Assembly: GCF_003326675.1 (NCBI RefSeq)
Contig: NZ_JPWF01000018.1
Coordinates: 1 to 64,000, forward strand
Origin: Thalassospira profundimaris
Lineage (GTDB): Bacteria > Pseudomonadota > Alphaproteobacteria > Rhodospirillales > Thalassospiraceae
DNA: 64,000 nucleotides
Direction of reading: 5' to 3'
Below are positions 26,700 through 35,490 of this stretch, one piece after another (positions within the stretch are counted from its first letter, which is position 1; every line of letters begins with the position of its first letter). The notes beneath the pieces are model-generated. The model had not been told where the DNA came from and did no database searches. It worked only from the letters and a program-made list of their open reading frames with translations. The position numbers and the translations under genes were made by a program.

Positions 26700-26717
26700 A
26701 AGGAAAGGATGAAATAG

Positions 26718-27707
26718 GTGAAAACAGCATTGGTGACTGGCGGTGGTGGCTTTATTGGCGCACATCTGGTTTCGCGCTTGAAACGTGAGGGCTTCTGGGT
26801 GCGAGCGGTTGACCTCAAGTATCCGGATTTTTCAGAAACAGATGCAGATGATTTCGTGATTGGCGATTTGCGCGACCAAGCTGTCTGCAGCCGAGTTATT
26901 GATAGACGCTTTGACGAAGTTTACCAGCTTGCGGCCGATATGGGTGGAGCAGGATATATATTTACGGGCGAACATGACGCCGACGTCATGCACAATTCGG
27001 CAACTATTAATCTCAACATGGTTGATGCGTGCCTGAAGCGCAACATCAAGCATGTGTTCTATTCTTCCTCTGCCTGTATGTATCCCGCCTACAATCAGGA
27101 AGATCCAAACAACCCTAACTGCGCAGAGGACTCCGCCTACCCAGCGGCACCCGATAGCGAATACGGTTGGGAGAAGCTTTTCTCCGAGCGCCTTTATCTG
27201 GCGTTCAACCGGAACCACAACATGGAATGTCGCGTTGCGCGCTACCACAATATCTTTGGACCGCAAGGGACTTGGGAAGGTGGCAAGGAGAAAGCTCCGG
27301 CAGCCATCTGCCGCAAGGTGGCTGAAGCACAAGGCGGTGGGGACATCGAAATCTGGGGTGACGGAAACCAGACAAGATCCTTCCTTTATATTGACGAGTG
27401 TCTGGAGGGAACAACACGCCTTTTGCGCTCTCCATATAACGGGCCATTCAACGTAGGGTCTGACGAAATGGTAACAATCAACCAACTCGTCGATATGGTT
27501 TCACATATCGCCGGCAAGAAGCTTCACAAGAACCACATCCCAGGCCCTCTCGGCGTACGCGGACGCAATTCAGACAATAGACTAATTGCCGAGACACTTG
27601 GCTGGAAACCTTCGTCCCCTCTAGTGAAAGGGCTTGAAAAGACCTACGCGTGGGTAGAAGAACAAGTACGCAGAAAACGTGGCGAAAATCAGCCATCTAC
27701 TAAATAA
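26718..27707 (+). CDS. GDP-mannose 3,5-epimerase-like NAD-dependent epimerase
   Basis: A 329-residue extended SDR starting at a GTG. It matches plant GDP-mannose 3,5-epimerase closely: SSSACMYP with the catalytic Cys, YGWEKL with Tyr-x3-Lys, RYHNIFGPQGTWEGG, KEKAPAAICRK with the second catalytic Lys, WGDGNQTRSFLYIDEC, and HIPGPLGVRGRNSDN. The enzyme turns GDP-mannose into GDP-L-galactose (and GDP-L-gulose). With manC directly upstream, the locus probably supplies an L-galactose-type sugar. Confidence 0.88.
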   Translation: MKTALVTGGGGFIGAHLVSRLKREGFWVRAVDLKYPDFSETDADDFVIGDLRDQAVCSRVIDRRFDEVYQLAADMGGAGYIFTGEHDADVMHNSATINLNMVDACLKRNIKHVFYSSSACMYPAYNQEDPNNPNCAEDSAYPAAPDSEYGWEKLFSERLYLAFNRNHNMECRVARYHNIFGPQGTWEGGKEKAPAAICRKVAEAQGGGDIEIWGDGNQTRSFLYIDECLEGTTRLLRSPYNGPFNVGSDEMVTINQLVDMVSHIAGKKLHKNHIPGPLGVRGRNSDNRLIAETLGWKPSSPLVKGLEKTYAWVEEQVRRKRGENQPSTK

Positions 27708-27734
27708 GTAAGCGTAGAGAAAGAGAAGAACCTG

Positions 27735-28583
27735 ATGAGCGCTAACTCCCACAACAGCATCCCCCGAATGCAAATCCTTGGCATTTCCGTGAGTGTAGTA
27801 AATATGGCGCACGCAGTAACTACTTTCATTGAATGGGCTCGCACGGGAAAGGCAAGAAAGGTATTCGTGCGCGATGTGGCAAGCCTGATGCTGGCCGTCA
27901 AAGAACCACGCTTGCAAGCCTTGCATGAAAATGCCGACATGGTAACGCCAGACGGCATGCCTTTGGCATGGATAGGGAAATTGCGTGGATACGGGCGAAA
28001 AATTGGGCGTGTTTCCGGCGCAGATATTGTCGATGCAGTCTGCGCGGCTTCGCTAAAAACAGGACAAACCCATTATTTTTATGGCGGACAGGAAGGCGTT
28101 GCCGAACGCATGGCCGCCAATCTGGCTCATAAATACCCTGGCCTGAAAGTGGCCGGGACGTTTTCTCCTCCCTGGAGGGAAATAGGTCCTGCGAGTGAAC
28201 TGACGGATGAAATACGTAACGAACTTGACGCCATCCGCGCAAGTGGCGCAGATTTTGTTTGGATCGGCTTGTCAAGCCCCAAGCAAGACTACTTTATATC
28301 CAAGGCTGCCCCTTATAGTGGACGGGGCGTATTCTTCGCCGTAGGCGCTGCTTTTGACTTTCATTCGGGAAATGTAAAGCGGGCACCAGTGTGGATGCAA
28401 AAATTAGGGCTTGAATGCATCCATCGGCTCTTTAGCGATCCGAAACGTCTCTGGCGACGATATATCCTGCTCGCGCCGAAATTCATATGGCTTATCGCAC
28501 TGGAGAATTTAGACCAAGGTAAAGCCAGTCGTAACAAATTGCCTCAAATTCGCTCGAGACGCCCAAAAAGCAGGACACGCTAA
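27735..28583 (+). CDS. WecG/TagA/CpsF-family glycosyltransferase (GT26)
   Basis: A 282-residue GT26 protein: ADMVTPDGMPLAWIGKLRG, GADIVDAVC, YFYGGQEGVAERMA, and WIGLSSPKQDYFI are the family blocks, with a C-terminal LFSDPKRLWRRYI segment for membrane association. Such enzymes add a second sugar to the lipid-linked primer at the cytoplasmic face. The sugar is not predictable here. Confidence 0.9.
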   Translation: MSANSHNSIPRMQILGISVSVVNMAHAVTTFIEWARTGKARKVFVRDVASLMLAVKEPRLQALHENADMVTPDGMPLAWIGKLRGYGRKIGRVSGADIVDAVCAASLKTGQTHYFYGGQEGVAERMAANLAHKYPGLKVAGTFSPPWREIGPASELTDEIRNELDAIRASGADFVWIGLSSPKQDYFISKAAPYSGRGVFFAVGAAFDFHSGNVKRAPVWMQKLGLECIHRLFSDPKRLWRRYILLAPKFIWLIALENLDQGKASRNKLPQIRSRRPKSRTR

Positions 28584-28586
28584 ACT

Positions 28587-29939
28587 ATGCTCGCTTTTAC
28601 GAACAGCTTTATACGAAAGCTTCCATTCAAAATGGTGCAGAATGTTGGCGCTCTTACAATAGTCCAGATCACGAATTATTTAGTGCAACTGGTGAGCTTA
28701 CCTTGGCTGACTAGGCATTTGGGAAACGAAGGTTGGGGGCACTATGCCTGGACCCTCGTAATAGTTGAATACTTCACTATATTGATTAACTGGAGCTTCT
28801 CCCTGCATGGCGTTCGTAAAATTGCTATTTTACAAACGGATCGCACGGCATTGTCGCGAGTTTTTTGTGCAGGCTGGACGATCCAATTGGGCTTAGTTCT
28901 ACTATCTACCCTAGTATGGGGCTGTCTACTAACTGCTGTGCCATTTTTTGAATCCTTTAGTCCTTATACCTTACCTGTTACGGCTCAAATATTTGCAACG
29001 GCACTGTTTCCCGTCTGGTTGTTGGTTGGGATTGAGCGAATGAAAGATATAGCCGCCATTCAAATACTAATTAGTATATCGAGCCTTCCCTTGATTTTAT
29101 TGCTAGTTGACGATCCTCACGATGGACCATTAGCGATGGGCATAGTCGCAGGATGCAAGATCGCAGGGGCAATTGTTGCAATTATGTGGATAGTCCAGCA
29201 GAAGATCATTTTGTGGCAGTGGCCCACACGCAACGATTTAAGGGTTGAGTTTCTAGAAAGCGGATCTCTTTTTATCTCGAGAGTTGCAGTTGCACTATAC
29301 ACGATATTAATACCTACGCTTTTAGGAACGTTGGCTGGCACAATTATGGTCGGTTATTATGTACTAGCAGATCGTATCCGCAAAATAATCACTCTCATTC
29401 TCGACCCCTTATCCCAATCTCTAGCCCCCCGCATAAGCCATCTCTTTGCGCATGATGCAGTCAGAGCGTGGAAACAACTCCGCTTTTATGCCGCGTTAGT
29501 TCTAATGATATCAGGGGCGGGCAGCATCGTTTTGTGGCTGTGTGCAGAAAAAATCGTCAGCTTAATTGCTTCAGATGGATTTACGGAAACGGTAATCCTA
29601 TTGACTTGGTTTGCACCATTGCCTCTGATTACCAATATCAGCTTAATTTTGTCCCGCCAGTTATTAATACCGTTTGGACTGTATAAAATAATAAATGGTG
29701 TAACACTGATTGCTGCCTTTTTAAGCCTAACCATCGCGATACCATTGATAACACTTTATGGTGCCAAAGGGGCCGTCATGACAGTCCTCACTGTGGAAAC
29801 TTGGATTACGACCGCAATGGGAATTATGGCGTGGTGGAAAATCTCCCATATGAAAACCCTCCCTCTATCACCTAACCGCCCTAGAACGCCAAATACCGCA
29901 ATGGAGCAAGTCAATGTCACTCGTTCGGTTCGCCGCTGA
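28587..29939 (+). CDS. Wzx-type polysaccharide flippase
   Basis: A 450-residue polytopic protein of the MATE/polysaccharide-synthesis (Polysacc_synt) type with about 12-14 helices. LVQLVSLPWLTRHLGNEGWGHYAW near the start is the usual first-helix pair of Wzx proteins. It should flip the undecaprenyl-linked repeat unit to the periplasm. The last 26 bases overlap the radical SAM gene, so the two are translationally linked. Strongly AT-rich. Confidence 0.88.
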   Translation: MLAFTNSFIRKLPFKMVQNVGALTIVQITNYLVQLVSLPWLTRHLGNEGWGHYAWTLVIVEYFTILINWSFSLHGVRKIAILQTDRTALSRVFCAGWTIQLGLVLLSTLVWGCLLTAVPFFESFSPYTLPVTAQIFATALFPVWLLVGIERMKDIAAIQILISISSLPLILLLVDDPHDGPLAMGIVAGCKIAGAIVAIMWIVQQKIILWQWPTRNDLRVEFLESGSLFISRVAVALYTILIPTLLGTLAGTIMVGYYVLADRIRKIITLILDPLSQSLAPRISHLFAHDAVRAWKQLRFYAALVLMISGAGSIVLWLCAEKIVSLIASDGFTETVILLTWFAPLPLITNISLILSRQLLIPFGLYKIINGVTLIAAFLSLTIAIPLITLYGAKGAVMTVLTVETWITTAMGIMAWWKISHMKTLPLSPNRPRTPNTAMEQVNVTRSVRR

Positions 29940-31017
29940 CTACATTAGAGATGTCGCGGTTCATGATTTTCATAATGACCGGCGGCATCCTAGCTTCATC
30001 AATTTTTCCGTATCCAATCGCTGCAATGCCAAATGCGTCATGTGCGATATATGGCGCTACAAAAGCCAAGATGCCACAGGAAATGAACTTCAAGGGATAT
30101 TTACCAATCCTTATTTGCATAAGATCCGCGATTTTGGGATCACTGGAGGAGAACCCTTCATTAGAGCAGATATAACCAACGTCATTGAACAAGCGATAAC
30201 TAATATTCCAAACCTGCGTCAAATAGCCATTACTACAAATGGATTTAATACAGAGCGCATCAAAGCAACCTTGCCCAAAATGATAGATTTGGTTCGCCCG
30301 AAATCGATCAAGCTATTGATAACCGTTTCCGTTGACGGACTGGGGGAAACTCACAATCAATCTCGTGGTGTCCCAAATGTTTGGGACAAAGTAAAATGTA
30401 CTTTAGATTATATCCAAAAATTAAAAGATCCAGAAATATCATTATCAACAGCCTGCACCATAAGTAGAGTTAACGCCAACATTGAACAATTACAAAATCT
30501 TGACACTTACATGAAAGAAAATAAAATTCCTATTATCTACAGACTAGCCGTTTATGTATCACGAATATACAATAATGAATTAATGAAAGTATGGGGAATC
30601 AGCCCAGAAACACCAGAAGCACGTGCTGTAACTACTTTTTTAAAGGAAGTAGTTTCTTCATCACGCTATAGCGGGCGCTCAGAGTTTTATAACTTTATCA
30701 TAGCCTATTTGTCCGGTCACTATAACATTGACACTATCCCTGATAACATTCGCCCGCGCTGTAAAGAGCAATATGACGGGGGAATGCTGGACTCAAATGG
30801 AGATCTTTATGTCTGCTCTGTATCCGGTCAGAAGATAGGTAATGTTTTGACAGATCAAATTGAGCCTGCACAAATACGGGCAGCAAGAAAACTTGTAAGA
30901 GAAAAACACTGCAAGTCCTGCATGCATGACCATGCGATACATCCTCGCCTTCAAACTCTTGCGACTGCTCTGAGCGAAAGAATGGGGTTTCGGGCTACAA
31001 AGAAAGGTAAAATATAA
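29914..31017 (+). CDS. Radical SAM protein with SPASM/twitch-like C-terminus
   Basis: A 367-residue radical SAM enzyme. Cys37, Cys41 and Cys44 form CNAKCVMC; ITGGEPFIR is the GGEP SAM-binding motif, and ITTNGFN and VSVDGLG are further core blocks. The C-terminal part has extra cysteines (RPRCKEQYDGG, YVCSVSG, HCKSCMHDHA) that could bind one or two auxiliary clusters. No peptide substrate is encoded nearby; the setting between a flippase and a PhyH oxygenase points to a sugar or lipid-linked glycan substrate. Function is not known. Confidence 0.88.
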   Translation: MSLVRFAADYIRDVAVHDFHNDRRHPSFINFSVSNRCNAKCVMCDIWRYKSQDATGNELQGIFTNPYLHKIRDFGITGGEPFIRADITNVIEQAITNIPNLRQIAITTNGFNTERIKATLPKMIDLVRPKSIKLLITVSVDGLGETHNQSRGVPNVWDKVKCTLDYIQKLKDPEISLSTACTISRVNANIEQLQNLDTYMKENKIPIIYRLAVYVSRIYNNELMKVWGISPETPEARAVTTFLKEVVSSSRYSGRSEFYNFIIAYLSGHYNIDTIPDNIRPRCKEQYDGGMLDSNGDLYVCSVSGQKIGNVLTDQIEPAQIRAARKLVREKHCKSCMHDHAIHPRLQTLATALSERMGFRATKKGKI

Positions 31018-31052
31018 ACACCTCTAGTCACCATAAAACGGAGAAACCAAAA

Positions 31053-31931
31053 ATGACATACCGAGAAGACTTTATAAAAAATGGATATGTAACCATTAAG
31101 TCAGCATTTTCAAAATCTGAATATCAACACCTTCGAAAAACAATATTATCATACGATAAAGGAAAAAGAATAATACAACCAAACAATGTTATTTCAGACC
31201 AGCATCTAAATAAGGTATTAAACAACAAACAAATAAAAGATGCATTGATCAACATCTTCCAAGAGGAAGTACTTTACTATCCTAACATTCACATACAAAT
31301 GAATTCCTTCACACAAAGCGCTCATCATAGTATGAGCGGTCTACATATTGATGCTAGCTCAGAACTAACATCACGACGATGCGCATTGACAGACACTTTA
31401 CCGAGGTGGGTAAATATTGGAGTTTACTTACAAGATTGGAACAATGGTGGCTATGGCGGAGGCATCATGATCCTTCCGCAAACACATAAACTGATACGTT
31501 TTTTATGCCGCTGGGAATGGGGGGCAAAACTCTCAAACTTTATTGTTCGTTTGTTGCGTCGGGCACCCGATTTTTGTGGAAAAACAATCCCCTCTAACTC
31601 AGGTGACGTTATCATATTCGACAATAGACTTATGCACGCCTCTCTATTAGGAAAAAAAGCAAAGGCAATGCTTCTCCCGTCGCACGAACCACATCAAAAC
31701 AAGATCGATGCGATTCCAGAACATTACAGAAAATATGCATTTTATTGGTTTGCCGGACCTCAACGCTGGTGGGAAGAAGTCATAGAGTTCAATTTTTATG
31801 CGCGTGTCCTTTCGGACGATCAGGTTTTCTCCGAAGATGCATTCAATTACCAAACATTTAAACAAGCCCAACACACTCAAGACTGGCAGCAACAGATTGC
31901 CAAGAATGCTAGTTCGGAGCGACACGATTGA
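31053..31931 (+). CDS. PhyH-family Fe(II)/2-oxoglutarate-dependent dioxygenase-like protein
   Basis: A 292-residue double-stranded beta-helix protein of the phytanoyl-CoA dioxygenase family. His98-x-Asp100 in GLHIDAS and the distal His195 in NRLMHAS make the iron triad. The Arg that normally binds 2-oxoglutarate about ten residues after the distal His is not evident; Lys201, Lys202 and Lys204 fill the region. It lies between the radical SAM gene and a glycosyltransferase whose TTG overlaps its stop. A hydroxylating tailoring enzyme is likely; the substrate is unknown. Very AT-rich (the 60 bases from 31081 hold 18 G/C). Confidence 0.82.
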   Translation: MTYREDFIKNGYVTIKSAFSKSEYQHLRKTILSYDKGKRIIQPNNVISDQHLNKVLNNKQIKDALINIFQEEVLYYPNIHIQMNSFTQSAHHSMSGLHIDASSELTSRRCALTDTLPRWVNIGVYLQDWNNGGYGGGIMILPQTHKLIRFLCRWEWGAKLSNFIVRLLRRAPDFCGKTIPSNSGDVIIFDNRLMHASLLGKKAKAMLLPSHEPHQNKIDAIPEHYRKYAFYWFAGPQRWWEEVIEFNFYARVLSDDQVFSEDAFNYQTFKQAQHTQDWQQQIAKNASSERHD

Positions 31932-33028
31932 CAAAACAAACAGTAGCACAATCTCCCCCTCGCATAGCAATTATCATACATTCTCTTAATGTTGGTGGGG
32001 CAGAACTAGTCGCTAGAAATTTGGCACTCGCACTACAAGGCCAAGGATTTCAAATTATGATTTTACCTCTAAGGCCAGCACCGAACAATCAAGCATTCAC
32101 CTGCTTGCACAGCTCTTCCGTTCATATAGGCCAATCGTATGCACAGCCTATCCGCAATTTTTCGCATTTACGGCAATTACGTAACTGGACACTTCGTCAG
32201 TTAAATGATTTTGGTGCTGATGTGATCCATTCTCACGGTGAACTTGCAGATATGGTTAATGCTCTTTTACCTAGGAAAGATTTTATTAGAATACGCACAA
32301 CACATAATGAACGTTTTTTAGGGAATAAAATTCCTTGGCAATGGCTCTCCGTCTTTATCGAGAACATCCTGACAAGAGCAGGAAGGTTTGACCATGTGAT
32401 CTGCATATCAAAGAAAATTGAGCAGCAGATACATTACCAAAGAAAATCTATAATCTATAATGCGTTAACGACATACACAACCAATCGACTGAAGAAACAA
32501 TCTAAGCGCAAACCAGACGTAAGAATTATTGGACGCATTTCGGCACAAAAGGCACAATATGCATTCATTGACCATTGCCGGAAGAGTTTTGACAGCTTAC
32601 GAAACTTACCATTTAATCTGACGCTGATTGGCAAAGAAGATGATACTTCTCTTTCCCGAAAAATAGAACAAGAGTCGTGCGGACACGTCCGTTTCAAAGG
32701 GCTTTGCTCCAACCAAATAGATATGTATAGAGAAGCCGATTGGGTGATCATTCCCTCACAGTACGAAGGATTATCATCTGTTATGGTAGAGGCTGTGTGT
32801 AACGGAATCCCTGTAATTTCGATGCCAGTTTCAGGCGCTGAAGATGTACTTTCTCTAAATGGCTTAGGCTATTTTGTGACGAACTATGACGAAATGATTG
32901 AGGTTATTTTAGGCACCAAACCCTGGACAATTCCCATTGAAAAGCGAATTGCTCTTTCAGAGCAATTTTCAATTGAGAAAGCTTCCCTGAGCCACGCCCA
33001 ACTCTATGACAGCTTTTTCTGCAAATAG
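31928..33028 (+). CDS. GT4-family glycosyltransferase
   Basis: A 366-residue GT-B glycosyltransferase. HSLNVGGAELVARNLA is the N-terminal signature; the C-terminal half has GRISAQKAQ and PSQYEGLSSVMVEAVCNGIPVI, with the donor-binding E-x7-E. It starts at a TTG inside the previous stop (ATTGA), a coupled start; the next ATG would remove the signature. It adds one sugar of the repeat unit; donor unknown. Confidence 0.88.
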   Translation: MTKQTVAQSPPRIAIIIHSLNVGGAELVARNLALALQGQGFQIMILPLRPAPNNQAFTCLHSSSVHIGQSYAQPIRNFSHLRQLRNWTLRQLNDFGADVIHSHGELADMVNALLPRKDFIRIRTTHNERFLGNKIPWQWLSVFIENILTRAGRFDHVICISKKIEQQIHYQRKSIIYNALTTYTTNRLKKQSKRKPDVRIIGRISAQKAQYAFIDHCRKSFDSLRNLPFNLTLIGKEDDTSLSRKIEQESCGHVRFKGLCSNQIDMYREADWVIIPSQYEGLSSVMVEAVCNGIPVISMPVSGAEDVLSLNGLGYFVTNYDEMIEVILGTKPWTIPIEKRIALSEQFSIEKASLSHAQLYDSFFCK

Positions 33029-33037
33029 AGGCCACCC

Positions 33038-34273
33038 ATGAAATTGTTAGATGTGAAATTACGAATAAAAGCTCTCATCAAATGGCTGAGGTGGCGCTGG
33101 CATTGCTTACGCGCAACAGGAAAACACATGCCTAGAGGAACATACCCTGTTTTCTATGTAGCAGGCTGGTATGGAACCGAGACAGCGGGAGACAAACTTA
33201 TTTTACTCGGCATAGCTCAGCAAATCTGGGCCGTTAATCCAAAAGCTTCAATCGTTTTGATAACGTCAAACATTTACTATTCCGTGTCATCAATCAATGA
33301 GTTGGCTTCATTAGCTTCGTCTAGCGGATCGCACCCTGAATTGGTCTCCCAATTATTGAACCAAGTTGAAGTCCGTGGAGATTTTATTGTACCACGCCTA
33401 GGAAAAGGTGACATTCTAATTTTCGGTGGCGGCCCCATTATGGATGATGCAACGTTATTTTTGTGGTTATGCTGGGTTAAACGCTTGCATCGAAGAGGCG
33501 GTGTTTCAGGAATACTCGGATGCGGATGGGGGCCTTTACGGCTTAAACTGACGCGGCGCTGGGCTCAAGAACTTGTCGATGCCGCGGATGGAACAATCTT
33601 ACGGCAACACAGCAATATGGTAACTACAACTAGCTTAGACCCCTCCTTTCTAACCTGGCCCATTATCCGACATTATCGCTCAGACAGACGCAACGGAACT
33701 GCAATTAATATACGATTTGTACCGAAACAATATGGGGCCCCACCTGCGAAAAATATTAATCAACAAATTACATGGCTAGAAGACAAACTAAGCTGGCTAC
33801 AAACTATCGTACCATTATCCGGCGTCTCAATATTTTCCACACATGAACTGGATCAGGAGGGAGACCTTAAAACCACAGCTACTCTTATGTCACACTTTAA
33901 AAAGAATGTCGACATGACCCCACCTACTCTGCATGATATACTATCATTATTAGGTCATTCTCAATTCAGTATTGCCATGCGATACCATGGAGCTATCATT
34001 TCTTTATTGATGGGATGTAAAGTTCTAGGAATTGACTATAATAAAGGCGGAGGAAAACTAAGTTTTTTATATAATGACCTTGGATTTTCTACGCCACCAG
34101 CAAGCTTATTTGATGGTGACAGCCCCAACAATTATCAGATTGAGAATTGGAATACCTTAGATACCGAAACTATCGAAGTGTCTCTCATTTCTGCCGAGAA
34201 AACATACCAAAAGCTGGTAGAGAGCTTAGTCGAGAAATTAAAAGAGAATATTACGAAACCTAGAATACGATGA
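33038..34273 (+). CDS. Polysaccharide pyruvyltransferase family protein
   Basis: A 411-residue protein of the CsaB/WcaK pyruvyltransferase family: NxGDxL-like WYGTETAGDKLILLGI near the start, GDILIFGGGPIMDD, GCGWGPL, and RYHGAIISLLMGCKVLGIDYNKG. The family adds ketal-linked pyruvate, giving the polymer negative charge. It overlaps the next gene by four bases. The opening Gly-Asn-x-Gly-Asp is changed to Thr-Ala-Gly-Asp, as in some divergent members. Confidence 0.85.
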   Translation: MKLLDVKLRIKALIKWLRWRWHCLRATGKHMPRGTYPVFYVAGWYGTETAGDKLILLGIAQQIWAVNPKASIVLITSNIYYSVSSINELASLASSSGSHPELVSQLLNQVEVRGDFIVPRLGKGDILIFGGGPIMDDATLFLWLCWVKRLHRRGGVSGILGCGWGPLRLKLTRRWAQELVDAADGTILRQHSNMVTTTSLDPSFLTWPIIRHYRSDRRNGTAINIRFVPKQYGAPPAKNINQQITWLEDKLSWLQTIVPLSGVSIFSTHELDQEGDLKTTATLMSHFKKNVDMTPPTLHDILSLLGHSQFSIAMRYHGAIISLLMGCKVLGIDYNKGGGKLSFLYNDLGFSTPPASLFDGDSPNNYQIENWNTLDTETIEVSLISAEKTYQKLVESLVEKLKENITKPRIR

Positions 34274-35490
34274 CCCAAATGCAGAACTTAACGTTAACAT
34301 CATCAGCTCACCCTACCAAGACAAGGGGGCTAGACTGGTATTGCGCATCCATACTTGCGTATATGATATTTTACCCACTGCTACGCCCACTTGGAACTCC
34401 GGTACTTTTGGTTGTATGTATGTTAGCAGCTCTAACCTGCATACAGGGTCGACTCAATCCGTTAGGACATCGTTATCTTCCGTTTCTATTTTATGCTGCG
34501 GTGGTTCTGACACTTTCGCTCATGCGAATCATGCCTCAGTCATGGACTCAACATCATGATAACTTCTCCGCTATTCGGCATTTCGTACCATTATTAATAT
34601 TACCGTTTATCTTCACGACTTTTCGTCTTTTTTTTCTCCATAACTTTGACCGACTAGAAAAGAATGCCTTCTCAATTACCTTATTACTATATGGAATCCA
34701 TCTTCTTGTCTCTTCGGTATCCACAAGCATTTCAGATGATGGATACGGAAGTATTTATACTCTCGCAAACAATACAATTACCTTATGGATTTCACTTATA
34801 TTACTCATCTGCAGGAAGAAAACACCATCATTTATCGCAATCCCCTTGCTCGCATGCACTTTTGTCTTGGCCTCAAGCTCCCAAACGCAACTAGTTGCTC
34901 TAATTTTACCTCTATCTCTTCTGGTAAAGCGTAATGGACTCTACGCTTTGATCGGGATAAGTATTGCACTAACGGCATTTTTGCTCATTGCTCCAATTTA
35001 CCCCTACGAGCTATACGTGATTGACGACAATTCCGGCGTCCGTGCTGTCATGTGGAGAGACGTCTGGCGTCTTCTATCGGACTCAAACGGATTAGGTGTA
35101 GGCTTCGGAACTGAATACATCACAAATCAGTTCTATGCCCTCACAACAGCAAATTGGGGGCTTGAGAATTATCACGAGGACTTTCTTTATATTGGAACGC
35201 ATAGCACTATCTATGACATGTCTTTACGCTTAGGAATTCCTGGTCTTTTTCTTTTCTTGGTCTGGCTCTTACCAATCGTTTTCTCTCGGCGAAATATCCC
35301 TACCGGCTCAGAACACTCAATGTTCTGGACTGCAGGGTGCATTTTCATCATCATGAACACCGTAAATGTTGGAATTTATTCGATTAATTTCCTCTTTAGC
35401 AGCGCAATAACCCTCGGCTTCATGCAAGCTTTGCGTGACCGTGCTGCGTTAAACTACGGATCGCATTATGCGCATTCTCGTACTTCATAA
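34270..35490 (+). CDS. Wzy-type O-antigen/exopolysaccharide polymerase
   Basis: A 406-residue polytopic protein with about ten to eleven helices and a large periplasmic loop in the second half (VRAVMWRDVWRLLSDSNGLG through NYHEDFLYIGTHSTIYD), the pattern of Wzy_C/O-antigen ligase family proteins. Within a Wzx/Wzy locus it is the likely polymerase. Its start overlaps the pyruvyltransferase stop and its end overlaps the next gene by 23 bases. Confidence 0.82.
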   Translation: MTQMQNLTLTSSAHPTKTRGLDWYCASILAYMIFYPLLRPLGTPVLLVVCMLAALTCIQGRLNPLGHRYLPFLFYAAVVLTLSLMRIMPQSWTQHHDNFSAIRHFVPLLILPFIFTTFRLFFLHNFDRLEKNAFSITLLLYGIHLLVSSVSTSISDDGYGSIYTLANNTITLWISLILLICRKKTPSFIAIPLLACTFVLASSSQTQLVALILPLSLLVKRNGLYALIGISIALTAFLLIAPIYPYELYVIDDNSGVRAVMWRDVWRLLSDSNGLGVGFGTEYITNQFYALTTANWGLENYHEDFLYIGTHSTIYDMSLRLGIPGLFLFLVWLLPIVFSRRNIPTGSEHSMFWTAGCIFIIMNTVNVGIYSINFLFSSAITLGFMQALRDRAALNYGSHYAHSRTS

